Assembly (NCBI RefSeq): GCF_004114425.1 | Contig: NZ_RDQF01000014.1 | Location: forward strand, 62,001 to 126,000 | DNA length: 64,000 nucleotides | Direction of reading: 5' to 3' | Source: Bradyrhizobium vignae | GTDB lineage: Bacteria; Pseudomonadota; Alphaproteobacteria; Rhizobiales; Xanthobacteraceae | Notes under the pieces: model-generated | What the model saw: only the letters and a program-made list of their open reading frames with translations | What the model was told of the DNA's origin: nothing | The model's database searches: none | Position numbers and translations under genes: made by a program | Part shown: one piece after another, positions 37,589 to 45,663 of the stretch | Numbering within the stretch: the first letter of the stretch is position 1 | How the letters are laid out: each line of letters starts with the position of its first letter

Positions 37589-39136
37589 TTACGCTGCAGA
37601 GATCAGAGATCCTTGCGGGAGCGCGGCGCCTCCTCGCCGCACGTGCTGGAACTCCCCGCGCTTCACCTTGTCCAGATAGGATTTGAACCAGGCGATCGCC
37701 GACTTCTCAATGAACTCATGGGCGTATTGATCGACCGGCTCGATCCCCGCCTTGATCAGATTGCTTTTCGGGCAGCCGCCGATCTTAGACACGAAGACCG
37801 CGTGGCAGTCATGGATGCCGCGCATGATGGCGGAAAGCCTGTCCTCCTCGCCATAACCGCCCTGGCAATAAACGTCCACACGGCGGTGCCCGACGAATTT
37901 GGCACCGGATGTAGAAAGTTCGTAAACCTGGAATTCCTTTGCATGCCCAAAGTGCTCGTTGATCAACCCCGAGCCCTTGGTTGCGACGGCCACTAGAAGA
38001 GTAATCGCGCTCATCTCTCCGGCAAATTCCGCAAGCTCCTTTTGAGCGGCCGCTACTTTGGCGGCACGCTCATCCTCTACCCTGCCCTGATATGCCTCGC
38101 GCATCTCCAAATCATATTGGACGTCCATTCTCATGACCTGATCCGTGGTGAACTCTGCGCTGCGATCTTCCCCGAGTAGGCCAACCGCATCGGCGCGGCA
38201 CTGGCGGCAATGCCGCATCATTTTTATCTCTCCTTCGCAAGCATCTTGCAGCGCCTTCAACTCCTGCGCCGTCGGTCCGCGCTGACCGTTGAGGCCAAAT
38301 ACTGTGCCGTGCTCGGGCGCGGAGATCAGGGGCATGATATTGTGAAGGAACGCACCGCGCGACTTGACCGCCTTGTTGACCTCGACGAGGTGGTCGTCGT
38401 TGATGTTTGGAATCATCACCGAATTGACCTTGCACAGGATACCCCGTTCGCTAAGCATCTCGAGGCCCTGCAGCTGGCGATCGGTCAGTATCTTTGCCGC
38501 GTCGATGCCGGTGTAGCGCTTGTGGTTGAAGAAGATCCACGGATAGATCTTGGCGCCGATTTCGGGATCGACCATGTTGATGGTGACGGTGACGTGGTCA
38601 ATTTTGGACCTGGCGATGGTATCAATATGGTCTAGCAGAGCCAATCCGTTGGTTGACAGGCACAGTTTGATGTCGGGGGCGGCCTTGGCGACCAGCTCGA
38701 ACGTCTTGAACGTCTTTGCTGGATTGGCGAGGGGATCGCCGGGACCAGCGATGCCAAGCACTGTCATCTGCGGAATTCTAGTCGCGACCGCGAGCACTTT
38801 TCTTACCGCCTGCTCAGGAGTGAGCTTCTCGCTCACCACGCCCGGACGCGATTCATTAGCGCAGTCGTATTTTCGGTTGCAGTAATTGCACTGGATGTTG
38901 CAGGCAGGCGCGACCGCAACATGCATGCGGGCGTAATGATGATGCGCTTCCTCGCTGTAGCAGGGATGGTTCTTAACCTTTTCCCAAATTTCGGACGGCA
39001 GATCGCGTTGACCTGCCTGCGAGCCGCAGCTCGCCTGCCCGGTCTTGGCAGAAGCGCGGCAGCCGGCGGACTGCATAATCGTGCCGCTATCCACTCCAGC
39101 TTTGACATATTTTCCGCGTTCGACGACCGCGTTCAT
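37589..39136 (-). CDS. nifB: FeMo-co core synthase NifB
   Basis: 515 aa, the normal size. Radical-SAM motif CNIQCNYC at residues 79-86, with extra cluster cysteines ([29 protein letters not shown]). A C-terminal NifX-like domain starts around residue 380 ([20 protein letters not shown]). NifB makes NifB-co (8Fe-9S-C), the FeMo-co precursor. The sigma-54 promoter at 39206 and NifA site at 39310 lie upstream. Operon: nifB-fdxN-nifZ. Intact. Confidence 0.97.
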   Translation of the reverse strand: MNAVVERGKYVKAGVDSGTIMQSAGCRASAKTGQASCGSQAGQRDLPSEIWEKVKNHPCYSEEAHHHYARMHVAVAPACNIQCNYCNRKYDCANESRPGVVSEKLTPEQAVRKVLAVATRIPQMTVLGIAGPGDPLANPAKTFKTFELVAKAAPDIKLCLSTNGLALLDHIDTIARSKIDHVTVTINMVDPEIGAKIYPWIFFNHKRYTGIDAAKILTDRQLQGLEMLSERGILCKVNSVMIPNINDDHLVEVNKAVKSRGAFLHNIMPLISAPEHGTVFGLNGQRGPTAQELKALQDACEGEIKMMRHCRQCRADAVGLLGEDRSAEFTTDQVMRMDVQYDLEMREAYQGRVEDERAAKVAAAQKELAEFAGEMSAITLLVAVATKGSGLINEHFGHAKEFQVYELSTSGAKFVGHRRVDVYCQGGYGEEDRLSAIMRGIHDCHAVFVSKIGGCPKSNLIKAGIEPVDQYAHEFIEKSAIAWFKSYLDKVKRGEFQHVRRGGAALPQGSLISAA

Positions 39137-39205
39137 TTTCGTTTTTCCCTGCAGGCATCATCGACCACCCAGGACCATCCGTGAGCGAGCCTCAAGAATC
39201 TGGGT

Positions 39206-39221
39206 AGCAACTTGCATGCCA
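39206..39221 (-). promoter_or_regulatory. Sigma-54 promoter of nifB
   Basis: Minus strand TGGCATGCAAGTTGCT, one base off the consensus, about 70 bases before the nifB start. Confidence 0.85.
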
Positions 39222-39309
39222 TGGCGGAGACGATGAAATTGCAGCCATGCGCCAACGAGTTAGCGGAAGCGATCGTCGCTGGCGCATAGAAGAACAGCAA
39301 TGATGCGCT

Positions 39310-39325
39310 TGTTAGCGATGCGACA
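39310..39325. promoter_or_regulatory. NifA upstream activator site of nifB
   Basis: TGTTAGCGATGCGACA is TGT-N10-ACA, about 90 bases upstream of the -24 element. Confidence 0.8.
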
Positions 39326-39739
39326 GATACGTCATTATTCTCACGCAGAGCTCCATGGCTTGCGCGTTCATTCTCACGCAGCTCGCCAGAACTCCATCTG
39401 AACGGGTTTTCTCGCGTTGGGCTCTCACAATATGCCGATACGAGCTGGGAATCCCGGGCTTTCCAATGCCACCAATGGTGAGCAGTATCTCAAGCGCGCA
39501 AGGGAGCCCATTCGCAAGCGGTGTCAGACTGTGCAGCACCGTCGCCCAGCTCCCAGCCATGGCACCGGCGACTCTTGGCCAACCGCATCGTAAACGCGAT
39601 GCCAGCGATTCTCGCCAATGCCGACGCGGGTGATACCCTGTACTTCGCCCCAGCGTCGGCTCGACTGCCGAGCAAAGGCCTGTGTCATCGATGCCGTCAC
39701 GGCGGGTTGACGTTTGCTGCCGACGCCTAGGCATTGGCT
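39326..39739. other. Gap without a recognised gene
   Basis: About 410 bases between the nifB control region and the small ORF after nifT. ORFs on both strands show no family. A 12-base run ATTCTCACGCAG occurs twice near its start. Confidence 0.35.
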
Positions 39740-39943
39740 CTAGCCGGCCGCGGCAACGCAAACCTTATTGGCGAAGACGCCGGCAAACGCCTCTGGTGTG
39801 GTCGGCACATCGGGCTTGGACAATTCGGCGCGGCCAGGACTGAGATTGGAAGCAATGCTCGAAGGCCTCAGGCCGGCAGCGACGTCCACGAGCGCCTTTG
39901 CATCGGCCCTATCGACGAACTCGATCTGCGGAGGCGCCTTCAC
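39740..39943 (-). CDS. Small ORF coupled to nifT
   Basis: 67 aa; its start overlaps the nifT stop (TGA inside GTGA). It reads MKAPPQIEFVDRADAKALVD then GRAELSKPDVPTTPEAFAG. No family recognised; a truncated gene is possible. Confidence 0.4.
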   Translation of the reverse strand: MKAPPQIEFVDRADAKALVDVAAGLRPSSIASNLSPGRAELSKPDVPTTPEAFAGVFANKVCVAAAG

Positions 39944-40161
39944 GAACCGTCCCCGTTCTCTCCCCGTTTTTTAGCGTTGATTGTGATCGGTAACGGGGTG
40001 TCGCTCGCCATCTCGGGCAAATCGAGCACCCAGCCATTAGCCACTTTGATCCAGCCGCCCCACAGTGTCTCGTACTCGGATTCTACGATTGGCTCTTCGA
40101 GATCCTTTTTTGGCACGTAGATCGACAGGCCCTCCGGAGACCGGCGGATCATGATTTTCAC
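39940..40161 (-). CDS. nifT: NifT/FixU
   Basis: 73 aa from the GTG at 40161, with GGGAG 8 bases upstream. IMIRRSPEGLSIYVPKKDLE, LWGGWIKVANGWVLDLPEM are typical of NifT/FixU, a small protein of unclear role in nif clusters. It lies 5 bases after nifS. Intact. Confidence 0.9.
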   Translation of the reverse strand: MKIMIRRSPEGLSIYVPKKDLEEPIVESEYETLWGGWIKVANGWVLDLPEMASDTPLPITINAKKRGENGDGS

Positions 40162-40166
40162 GACAT

Positions 40167-41324
40167 CTACTCCCTGACTGTGACGCGGGAGATGGCGCGC
40201 ATGCGAGCCACGATGTCTGACACCGCGCACACCACCTCATCGACCTCCGCAAGGGAGGTTTCACGCGACAGAGAAAAGCGAATGGCGCCGTGCATCCGCC
40301 ACCGCGGCAGCTGCATGGCACGCAGAACATGCGATGGCTGCATGGAGCCGGAGCTGCAGGCTGATCCTAGCGACACAGCGATGCCCGTCCGATCGAGATG
40401 GTGGGCGATGGCTTCGCCTTCGAGATGGTCGAAGGCAATATTGGCCGTGTTCGCCAACCGATTGCTGGTGTCGCCGAGCACAACGCACTCGCCATTCTTC
40501 AAGATTTCCTGCTCAAGACGGTCGCGCAACGCGGCAATGCGATCGCGCTCGGGTTCAAGCCGCTCCGCCGCAAGCTCGGCGGCTTTTCCCAGGCCGACAA
40601 TGCCGGGAATATTCTCAGTCCCGCCTCGGCGCCCTCGTTCCTGTGATCCGCCGCAGATCAGCGGCCGGAATTCTGTCCCTTTGCGCAAATATAGCGCGCC
40701 GATCCCCTTGGGGCCGTGCAGTTTGTGCCCGGATAGCGACAGCATGTCGATCGCACTGTCCTTCAGGTTCACGCACACCTTACCGATGGCCTGCACCGCA
40801 TCAGTGTGAAACAGCGCGCCCGCCTCCCGAGTCAACTCGGCTAGAAGCTCCACAGGAAAGATCGTTCCTGTCTCGTTGTTGGCCCACACAACCGAGGCAA
40901 TCGCTGTGCGTGGCCCGAGTGCGCAGCGAAACGCCTCGATGTCGAGCCGACCGCGGGAATCTACGGGTACGATGTGCGTCTTGACTCCTGTTGTCGCCAA
41001 TTGCTCGGTTAGCGCAAGAACGGCGGAGTGCTCTACCGAGGTGGTGACGATCTCGTCGCGATCTTCCTGTGTCGCAAGCGCAGAGAGGATGGCGGCATTA
41101 TTGCCCTCGGTCCCTCCCGAGGTGAAAACGATTTCATGATCGTATGCGTTCCCTAGCAGGATACGCAAGCTACGCCGGGCCTGCCTCACAGCGACTGCGA
41201 CCTCGCTGCCAAAGGCATGCGTGGACGAGGCATTGCCGAATTGCTCGGTGAAGAAAGGCAACATGGCTTGCACGACGGATGGATCAGTTCGAGTCGTTGC
41301 ATTATTATCGAGGTAAATCAGCAT
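40167..41324 (-). CDS. nifS: Cysteine desulfurase NifS
   Basis: 385 aa. N-terminus MLIYLDNNATTRTDP; PLP lysine in LSLSGHKLHGPKGIG; active-site Cys in GSACSSGSMQPSHVL. It provides sulfur for nitrogenase clusters, normally with NifU as scaffold. nifU upstream is only a relic, so the iscA-type gene or another scaffold must serve. Operon: iscA-like, nifU relic, nifS, nifT. Confidence 0.96.
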   Translation of the reverse strand: MLIYLDNNATTRTDPSVVQAMLPFFTEQFGNASSTHAFGSEVAVAVRQARRSLRILLGNAYDHEIVFTSGGTEGNNAAILSALATQEDRDEIVTTSVEHSAVLALTEQLATTGVKTHIVPVDSRGRLDIEAFRCALGPRTAIASVVWANNETGTIFPVELLAELTREAGALFHTDAVQAIGKVCVNLKDSAIDMLSLSGHKLHGPKGIGALYLRKGTEFRPLICGGSQERGRRGGTENIPGIVGLGKAAELAAERLEPERDRIAALRDRLEQEILKNGECVVLGDTSNRLANTANIAFDHLEGEAIAHHLDRTGIAVSLGSACSSGSMQPSHVLRAMQLPRWRMHGAIRFSLSRETSLAEVDEVVCAVSDIVARMRAISRVTVRE

Positions 41325-41339
41325 TCGATTTCGCTCAAT

Positions 41340-41640
41340 CCACTGCCTCGCCTGCAGCCGCGACGGGGATCAGGCGCACCAATTCGCCAAGTTTTCGACA
41401 AGCCGCGCCTGAATGCCTTTCCTCATGTTCGAAAGCTTACAGCAACGTGCGGGCAGTGGACAGCCTGACCATGACCCTGCTGCCATCGATCCCGATCAGG
41501 TGACAGTCGCCACCATCGCGTCGCAGAGTGGGTCGAATCTCGTTCGATGGCGCCGCGAATGCGACGCTCTCGGTCCGTCGCAATGGGCGACGATTGCCTC
41601 AGTTGTTTCGGTTCGGCCGGCATGCTTCTATGTCCTCCTC
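41340..41640 (-). pseudogene. nifU: nifU C-terminal (Nfu domain) relic
   Basis: One frame reads NEIRPTLRRDGGDCHLIGID and GSRVMVRLS, close to the Nfu domain (family: DEVRPMLRADGGDVELVDID, GDRVKVRLTGAC). It then hits a stop (STARTLL*); another frame gives IQARLVENL and a third GELVRLIPVAAAGEAVD before TGA, as the Nfu end does. The CxxC of the Fe-S site is lost and the N-terminal scaffold and middle ferredoxin domains are absent. It lies between iscA-like and nifS, the usual nifU place. Confidence 0.7.
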
Positions 41641-41677
41641 ATCAGCTGAACGATTTGTTTCATCAGCTGAACGATTT
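41640..41677. repeat. 17-base direct repeat at the iscA 3' end
   Basis: CATCAGCTGAACGATTT occurs at 41640-41656 and 41661-41677, 21 bases apart. The second copy spans the end of the iscA-like gene, so its 3' end was duplicated next to the nifU relic. Confidence 0.85.
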
Positions 41678-41983
41678 TCCGCATGAGCAGTTCGCAGTGG
41701 CGTTCGGGTTGTGAAACGTAAAGCCAGAACTCTCCAGTGCCATCACGAAATCGATGGTCGTGCCGATCAGATGCTCACGGCTCTTGTTATCGACGAACAC
41801 CTTCAGCCCATCGCAGTCGATCACGGTGTCGTCAGGCTTCGGTTCTTCGACCAGACCCATCTTGTATTTGACTCCATTGCAGCCGCCCGCTTCGATCATG
41901 ACGCGCAGACCGCCGGTAGGATGGGTCGACGATGAAATCGCGCTCTTGATTGCGTTCACTGCGCTATCCGTCAGGTTGATCAC
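41663..41983 (-). CDS. IscA/HesB-type Fe-S carrier in the nif operon
   Basis: 106 aa. LTDSAVNAIKSAISSSTHP, MIEAGGCNGVKYKM and the C-terminal NCSCGKSF give the three conserved cysteines of A-type carriers. The sigma-54 promoter at 42019 lies 36 bases upstream, so it is the first gene of the nifS operon. Intact. Confidence 0.9.
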   Translation of the reverse strand: MINLTDSAVNAIKSAISSSTHPTGGLRVMIEAGGCNGVKYKMGLVEEPKPDDTVIDCDGLKVFVDNKSREHLIGTTIDFVMALESSGFTFHNPNATANCSCGKSFS

Positions 41984-42018
41984 GGCTTTCCCTCATCAGC
42001 TTCGATCTAGCTGCTAAG

Positions 42019-42034
42019 GGCAAGCCACGTGCCA
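42019..42034 (-). promoter_or_regulatory. Sigma-54 promoter of the iscA-nifS operon
   Basis: Minus strand TGGCACGTGGCTTGCC is a full match to TGGCACG-N4-TTGC. Confidence 0.9.
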
Positions 42035-42094
42035 GCGCGCAGCCGCTTGATGATGCTCACTTTTTTGGATTGCGCCTGTTGGCGTTGAAACCGG

Positions 42095-42110
42095 TGTCGG
42101 GTTCCCGACA
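42095..42110. promoter_or_regulatory. NifA activator site, perfect palindrome
   Basis: TGTCGGGTTCCCGACA is TGT-N10-ACA and fully palindromic. It is about 60 bases from the iscA -24 element and about 140 bases from the divergent gene at 42251. Confidence 0.85.
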
Positions 42111-42250
42111 GGCTCCCTGAGTGTTAGCAGCCACTGACGCGTTTTCTTCTAAGCTGCGGCGAAGGCCGCTACGCATGCGACGGCAAGCAATTTGCATCGC
42201 ATCTGGCACCGGCCAAGGCGTCGGAAGAGTTTAGATCGAGGAAGAATTTA

Positions 42251-42841
42251 ATGACTGCAATCGAGAACACCGCACTCGGCAGACTTGAGAAGGAGGGCCG
42301 CCTGCTCAATGCCGTACTCAAAGGCGGGACTACCAAGCCGGGCCGGTTCGGCTTTCGCGGCGACGTGGCACTAAAATTCCAGACTCAGGTTGCGGACGAG
42401 AAACGGCCGCCAGACTATTCGATTGAGCAGGTGTTGACGATCGCACAGGACGGCGAACGCACTATTCCGGCGCTGGCCGGCTATCTGCATTCCTTCGCCT
42501 ATCTTGCTGACGTCGCGAGCGTCCTTGACGGCGCCTTAAGCCCAACCGGCAGCTACTTCATCTTCTGCAACAACATTGATTTACTGGCGAAGTACCGAGT
42601 GAAGTTCGGTGATATTAGCTTCCACGTCCTACCGTGCGATGAATCCACGGTTTGGAAGGAGATGATGGACCTGGTCGGGCTCAACAAGGACGACATCAAG
42701 AAGCTCGATCCGGGCGGCAAGCTTGATTACCTCCTCGATGCCGCAAAGGATCTCGACCTGTCCTATGAGGAGATCTCGTACGACGAAGGGCTAAAGAGGA
42801 TGGAGCCCGTGAAAAACCGCAACGAGAATCGGCCGGTCTGA
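42251..42841 (+). CDS. nif-linked protein of unknown function
   Basis: 196 aa. It starts MTAIENTALGRLEKEGRLLN with GAGG upstream. The body (VALKFQTQVADEKRPPDYS, GYLHSFAYLADVASVLDG, YRVKFGDISFHVLPCDEST, KLDYLLDAAKDLDLSYEE) is well ordered and shows no signal or membrane part. No family was named. It is divergent from iscA-nifS and the palindromic NifA site lies between, so it may belong to the nif regulon; TGGCACC at 42204 is an imperfect -24 with a poor -12. Confidence 0.65.
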   Translation: MTAIENTALGRLEKEGRLLNAVLKGGTTKPGRFGFRGDVALKFQTQVADEKRPPDYSIEQVLTIAQDGERTIPALAGYLHSFAYLADVASVLDGALSPTGSYFIFCNNIDLLAKYRVKFGDISFHVLPCDESTVWKEMMDLVGLNKDDIKKLDPGGKLDYLLDAAKDLDLSYEEISYDEGLKRMEPVKNRNENRPV

Positions 42842-42850
42842 GCGCGGTCT

Positions 42851-43246
42851 TCAGTTGTTGGCCGATGCATCGTCTTCGACAAGATGCACACCAACGACGC
42901 AGATATCACCATCCAGAACTGCCAACGCGATCGGCGTGAGCGTTCTACCTTGACATGGACCTTCGACGCACCGGCCGGTGCCGAGTTCGAAGGTCGAACC
43001 ATGCTTGCCGCACATCAGCCGGATACCGTATGGATCGAGGAATACGTTCCGCTCCCAGTCCAAATTGACGCCGTTGTGCGGGCATTTATTGACGTAGCCA
43101 AGCACCTTTTTGCCCCAGCGCACCACAATGATGGACCATGGCCGGTGATTGCCGTGATCATCGACGACCATAAGGTGGAATCCCTTGGCCTGGCGGCTCG
43201 AAATGTCGTTAAAGCTGCAGATCGCGTAGATGGGATTTGGCTTCAT
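42851..43246 (-). CDS. Rieske 2Fe-2S ferredoxin
   Basis: 131 aa. The Rieske pair is KCPHNGVNLDWE and MCGKHGSTFELGTG (CxH and CxxH), with the usual end GPCQGRTLTPIALAVLDG. Probably a soluble electron carrier. Its start overlaps the stop of the small upstream ORF (ATGA), so it is translationally coupled. A broken relative lies at 34854-35322. Intact. Confidence 0.88.
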   Translation of the reverse strand: MKPNPIYAICSFNDISSRQAKGFHLMVVDDHGNHRPWSIIVVRWGKKVLGYVNKCPHNGVNLDWERNVFLDPYGIRLMCGKHGSTFELGTGRCVEGPCQGRTLTPIALAVLDGDICVVGVHLVEDDASANN

Positions 43247-43521
43247 TTATCGCCCATTGATTGCAAGACCCTTTTCATTGTCGCTATGCAATCAACCTGC
43301 AAGAACCGTACAAGTGCCGGTTTGATAGTGTCTGTTGTAATCCAACGCGCAAGCCAGCCCTTGCTGGCTCGCCCAATTACCCGCCGCCGACCGCAGCTTC
43401 GTAAGCGCCTTCGGAGAAGGCTGTTGAACGGAGTTTCAGCCGGCGAGGGCGACGCAGCAAGCGCGCGCCCCTTTGAAGCAAGACCGTTGAGCTCGGGATA
43501 GAACGGCCAAATGTCCGTCAT
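43243..43521 (-). CDS. Small ORF coupled to the Rieske gene
   Basis: 92 aa, Arg-rich in the middle, ending MKRVLQSMGDK; stop overlaps the Rieske start. No family was recognised. Coupling gives modest support; it could be a remnant. Confidence 0.4.
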   Translation of the reverse strand: MTDIWPFYPELNGLASKGRALAASPSPAETPFNSLLRRRLRSCGRRRVIGRASKGWLARWITTDTIKPALVRFLQVDCIATMKRVLQSMGDK

Positions 43522-43551
43522 TTCAGGCCCGCTGCTGCTATTGCAGCCAAT

Positions 43552-44394
43552 TTACTCCATGTGCATCCCTCTAAGAGCGCGCTCCAAGTAAAATGAAGGG
43601 TCATCGTCCGACGAATCCGTTTCGTAGCTTCTCTGAGGACCGACATCACTGCCCCCATCTTTGGAAAGATACTTCGTAGGCTTGCCTACCCGCTGCCACT
43701 CGTCGTTCTCGTTCTTCGTCCACACATCGGGGCGTTGGTGAGGATCAAGCACCCAGTGGTTACGACCCACGGGAACAAAACCCATGTCTGCTAGACGAGG
43801 TTCCATGCCAGCTAGGGCTGGCCGCGACAAGATCAGCGGATGGTCCCCGTCCTCTCGCAGTTGATGTTCTAGCAAGATATCGCCAGCGTTCTCGACAAGC
43901 GGATGAGTCACCCTAAGATCTACCACGGATGTGATATCGTTGCGCCCAAACTGCTGCTGAAAATGGTCTCCTTTAATCCGAGCCGGGCCTCCTGCTCTTA
44001 GAAGCCCGACAGTTTCGTCGCCCAACCGGTAGCTGTAAAATCGTGCTGGCTTATTTGGGTCGTCGTAGGTGTTGGCGTAACTTCCAGCAACCGTCGCTGC
44101 GCGCTCAGCCTTCTGGGAGACGAAGTCCGAGTACTCTTCTGGGTTCTCGCTGATGTGCCTGATATCATTGCGCAAGAATCTCTCAACTCCGCGCAAGAAG
44201 GACTCTCGGTCGATCTCTCTAATGGGCGGTTCGGAAACGAGAGAGTATGACGCCGCTGGTTCGGACGACGACCCACCTCGCTCCATTCCTGCAACTGTTT
44301 CCGCAAACCGGGGACTATCTTCCGCTTCTGACGAATCGTCAGTTTGGTTACCGGTTGTGAACTGGCTGGATGAGCCAACGCTTCTGCCATACAT
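43552..44394 (-). CDS. nopP: NopP-like type III effector
   Basis: 280 aa from the ATG at 44394 (MYGRSVGSSSQFTTG), chosen because the tts-box-like element ends about 67 bases upstream and NopP is about 270-280 aa; the longer start at 44583 crosses that box. The N-terminus is Ser/Thr/Gly-rich, as in T3SS secretion signals. The core has RFYSYRLGDETVGLLRAGGP, LRVTHPLVENAGDILLEHQL and MGFVPVGRNHWVLDP, resembling an acyltransferase-like fold. NopP is an established rhizobial effector that is phosphorylated by host kinases. The name is from recall. Related relic at 2265-2559. Confidence 0.7.
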   Translation of the reverse strand: MYGRSVGSSSQFTTGNQTDDSSEAEDSPRFAETVAGMERGGSSSEPAASYSLVSEPPIREIDRESFLRGVERFLRNDIRHISENPEEYSDFVSQKAERAATVAGSYANTYDDPNKPARFYSYRLGDETVGLLRAGGPARIKGDHFQQQFGRNDITSVVDLRVTHPLVENAGDILLEHQLREDGDHPLILSRPALAGMEPRLADMGFVPVGRNHWVLDPHQRPDVWTKNENDEWQRVGKPTKYLSKDGGSDVGPQRSYETDSSDDDPSFYLERALRGMHME

Positions 44395-44460
44395 GAGAGC
44401 GCTCCCTATCGGCAAAGTTGCACGCAATTGAGCTCGTGCCGTGCGAGCTCTGCCGGCTAG

Positions 44461-44490
44461 GATAAAATTCCTAGCTGACCACAACCTGAC
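44461..44490 (-). promoter_or_regulatory. tts-box-like element before nopP
   Basis: Minus strand GTCAGGTTGTGGTCAGCTAG (44471-44490), then GAATTTTATC, resembles the TtsI box GTCAG-TT-T-G--AGCT. Its first ten bases recur at 12618 and 20882. Confidence 0.65.
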
Positions 44491-44795
44491 CAAAGCACTC
44501 TGCGCGCTTCGGCGTGAGTACCCGACGCACTCTGCGCGTGAGTTACAGATACTCGCTGCGACAAGCCGCGATCTGCACAGCATCCACTCGGATCAAATCG
44601 CCCGACCCGAACGCTCGACACACCTTGTGGCTGCGCCTCTTGACCAGCGAGACAGAAAGTGCCGCGGACTTCGTCAAGTTGCACGATGTGTCAGAGAGTC
44701 AAATCAACCGAGCGACGGTGAATGATCGTCTCCTCGAATCTCCGGCCTTCATCTACTAACCCAAACAATGGCGCCGAGAGCGCGAAAGAGACATC
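44491..44795. other. Gap between nopP control region and small gene
   Basis: About 300 bases with no recognised gene; TGTCAGAGAGTCAAATCA near 44690 does not fit TGT-N10-ACA. Confidence 0.35.
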
Positions 44796-45008
44796 ATGGC
44801 CCACTACATCGTCCGGTTCTTCAAGACCCTTACCGGAGATCAGGGACAAGCCCGTGAGGCCTGCCGGCGCGTTATTGACATCAATGCGTGTAACGCGACC
44901 GAAGCAGCATCCCTTGCCAAACGGCAGTTCTGCGAGCTCCGGGAGATCCGAGAGTGGTCGCTGCTCGCGGACCGGATCGACGTCGGCCTGCCGATTTTCC
45001 CCTCATGA
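44796..45008 (+). CDS. Small conserved-looking protein
   Basis: 70 aa. MAHYIVRFFKTLTGDQGQA, REACRRVIDINACNATEAA, LAKRQFCELREIREWSLLAD form a compact alpha/beta sequence with even codon use; GAAAGAGA lies upstream. Function unknown. It stands alone between nopP and the XRE gene. Confidence 0.6.
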   Translation: MAHYIVRFFKTLTGDQGQAREACRRVIDINACNATEAASLAKRQFCELREIREWSLLADRIDVGLPIFPS

Positions 45009-45043
45009 GGTGATGGCCCGCCAGGCGCCGGCATACTCTTCAG

Positions 45044-45430
45044 CTATCCGATAGGTCCGACTGCTCTCCCAGGCTGAGCCGGCGTAGTTTGCCTCCTAAA
45101 CAGCACAATTGCATGGCCAAAGCTTGCCACGCGCTGGTGAGTGCCCCGAGCAGGACGTGAGGCCGCAGGTCGCTGGCTGCGGTGGATAGCCAAAGCCAGC
45201 CTCAGAAGGAGGACAATCGAGACGTTGCCCTTCCCGCTCTCGATCTGAGCGATGTATCGCTCCGAAATGCCAGACCTGCGGGCGAGCTCCCGACGCGACA
45301 TGCGGCAATGCATGCGCGAGCGGCGCACACGGTCGCCGAGTTCGAGCAGGAATTCGGTCTCGGAGCATGGCGGCTCAGCATTCCCACCGGGCAACGCTTC
45401 GCCCGCGAACTCGACGACCTCTTCCAGCAT
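45044..45430 (-). CDS. XRE-family regulator, probably truncated
   Basis: 128 aa from the ATG at 45430 with GAGAGGAC upstream. The first 70 residues hold a helix-turn-helix (FLLELGDRVRRSRM, SRRELARRSGISERYIAQIE, GKGNVSIVLLLRLALAI) like the N-terminus of BzdR/BoxR regulators, which continue into a shikimate-kinase-like domain. Here that domain is missing, the last ~40 residues are unrelated, and other frames hold no full copy. It may act as a lone DNA-binding domain or be a pseudogene. A FixK box at 45485 lies between it and hemN. Confidence 0.6.
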   Translation of the reverse strand: MLEEVVEFAGEALPGGNAEPPCSETEFLLELGDRVRRSRMHCRMSRRELARRSGISERYIAQIESGKGNVSIVLLLRLALAIHRSQRPAASRPARGTHQRVASFGHAIVLFRRQTTPAQPGRAVGPIG

Positions 45431-45484
45431 TTTTTTGTCCTCTCTTCCCGAACCTAAGACTATGGCTGGTCTTCAGGTCTCTCA

Positions 45485-45498
45485 TTGACATCGATCAA
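45485..45498 (+). promoter_or_regulatory. FixK2-type box before hemN
   Basis: TTGACATCGATCAA is TTGAC-N4-ATCAA. It lies about 165 bases before hemN and 55 before the divergent XRE gene. Confidence 0.85.
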
Positions 45499-45663
45499 AT
45501 AGCCGGCTCGCTATCGAGCTCTCGCAGCTGATTGCGGTGCTCCTTCGGAATGAAGCGAATCTTCTCCGGAAAACATAAAGTTCCAATACGGCAGTTGAAT
45601 TGAGCCAGAGCAAGGTCGTCTGGGCACCGCTGCGTTAGCTAGTCCGGAGATGGAGGACCGCAC

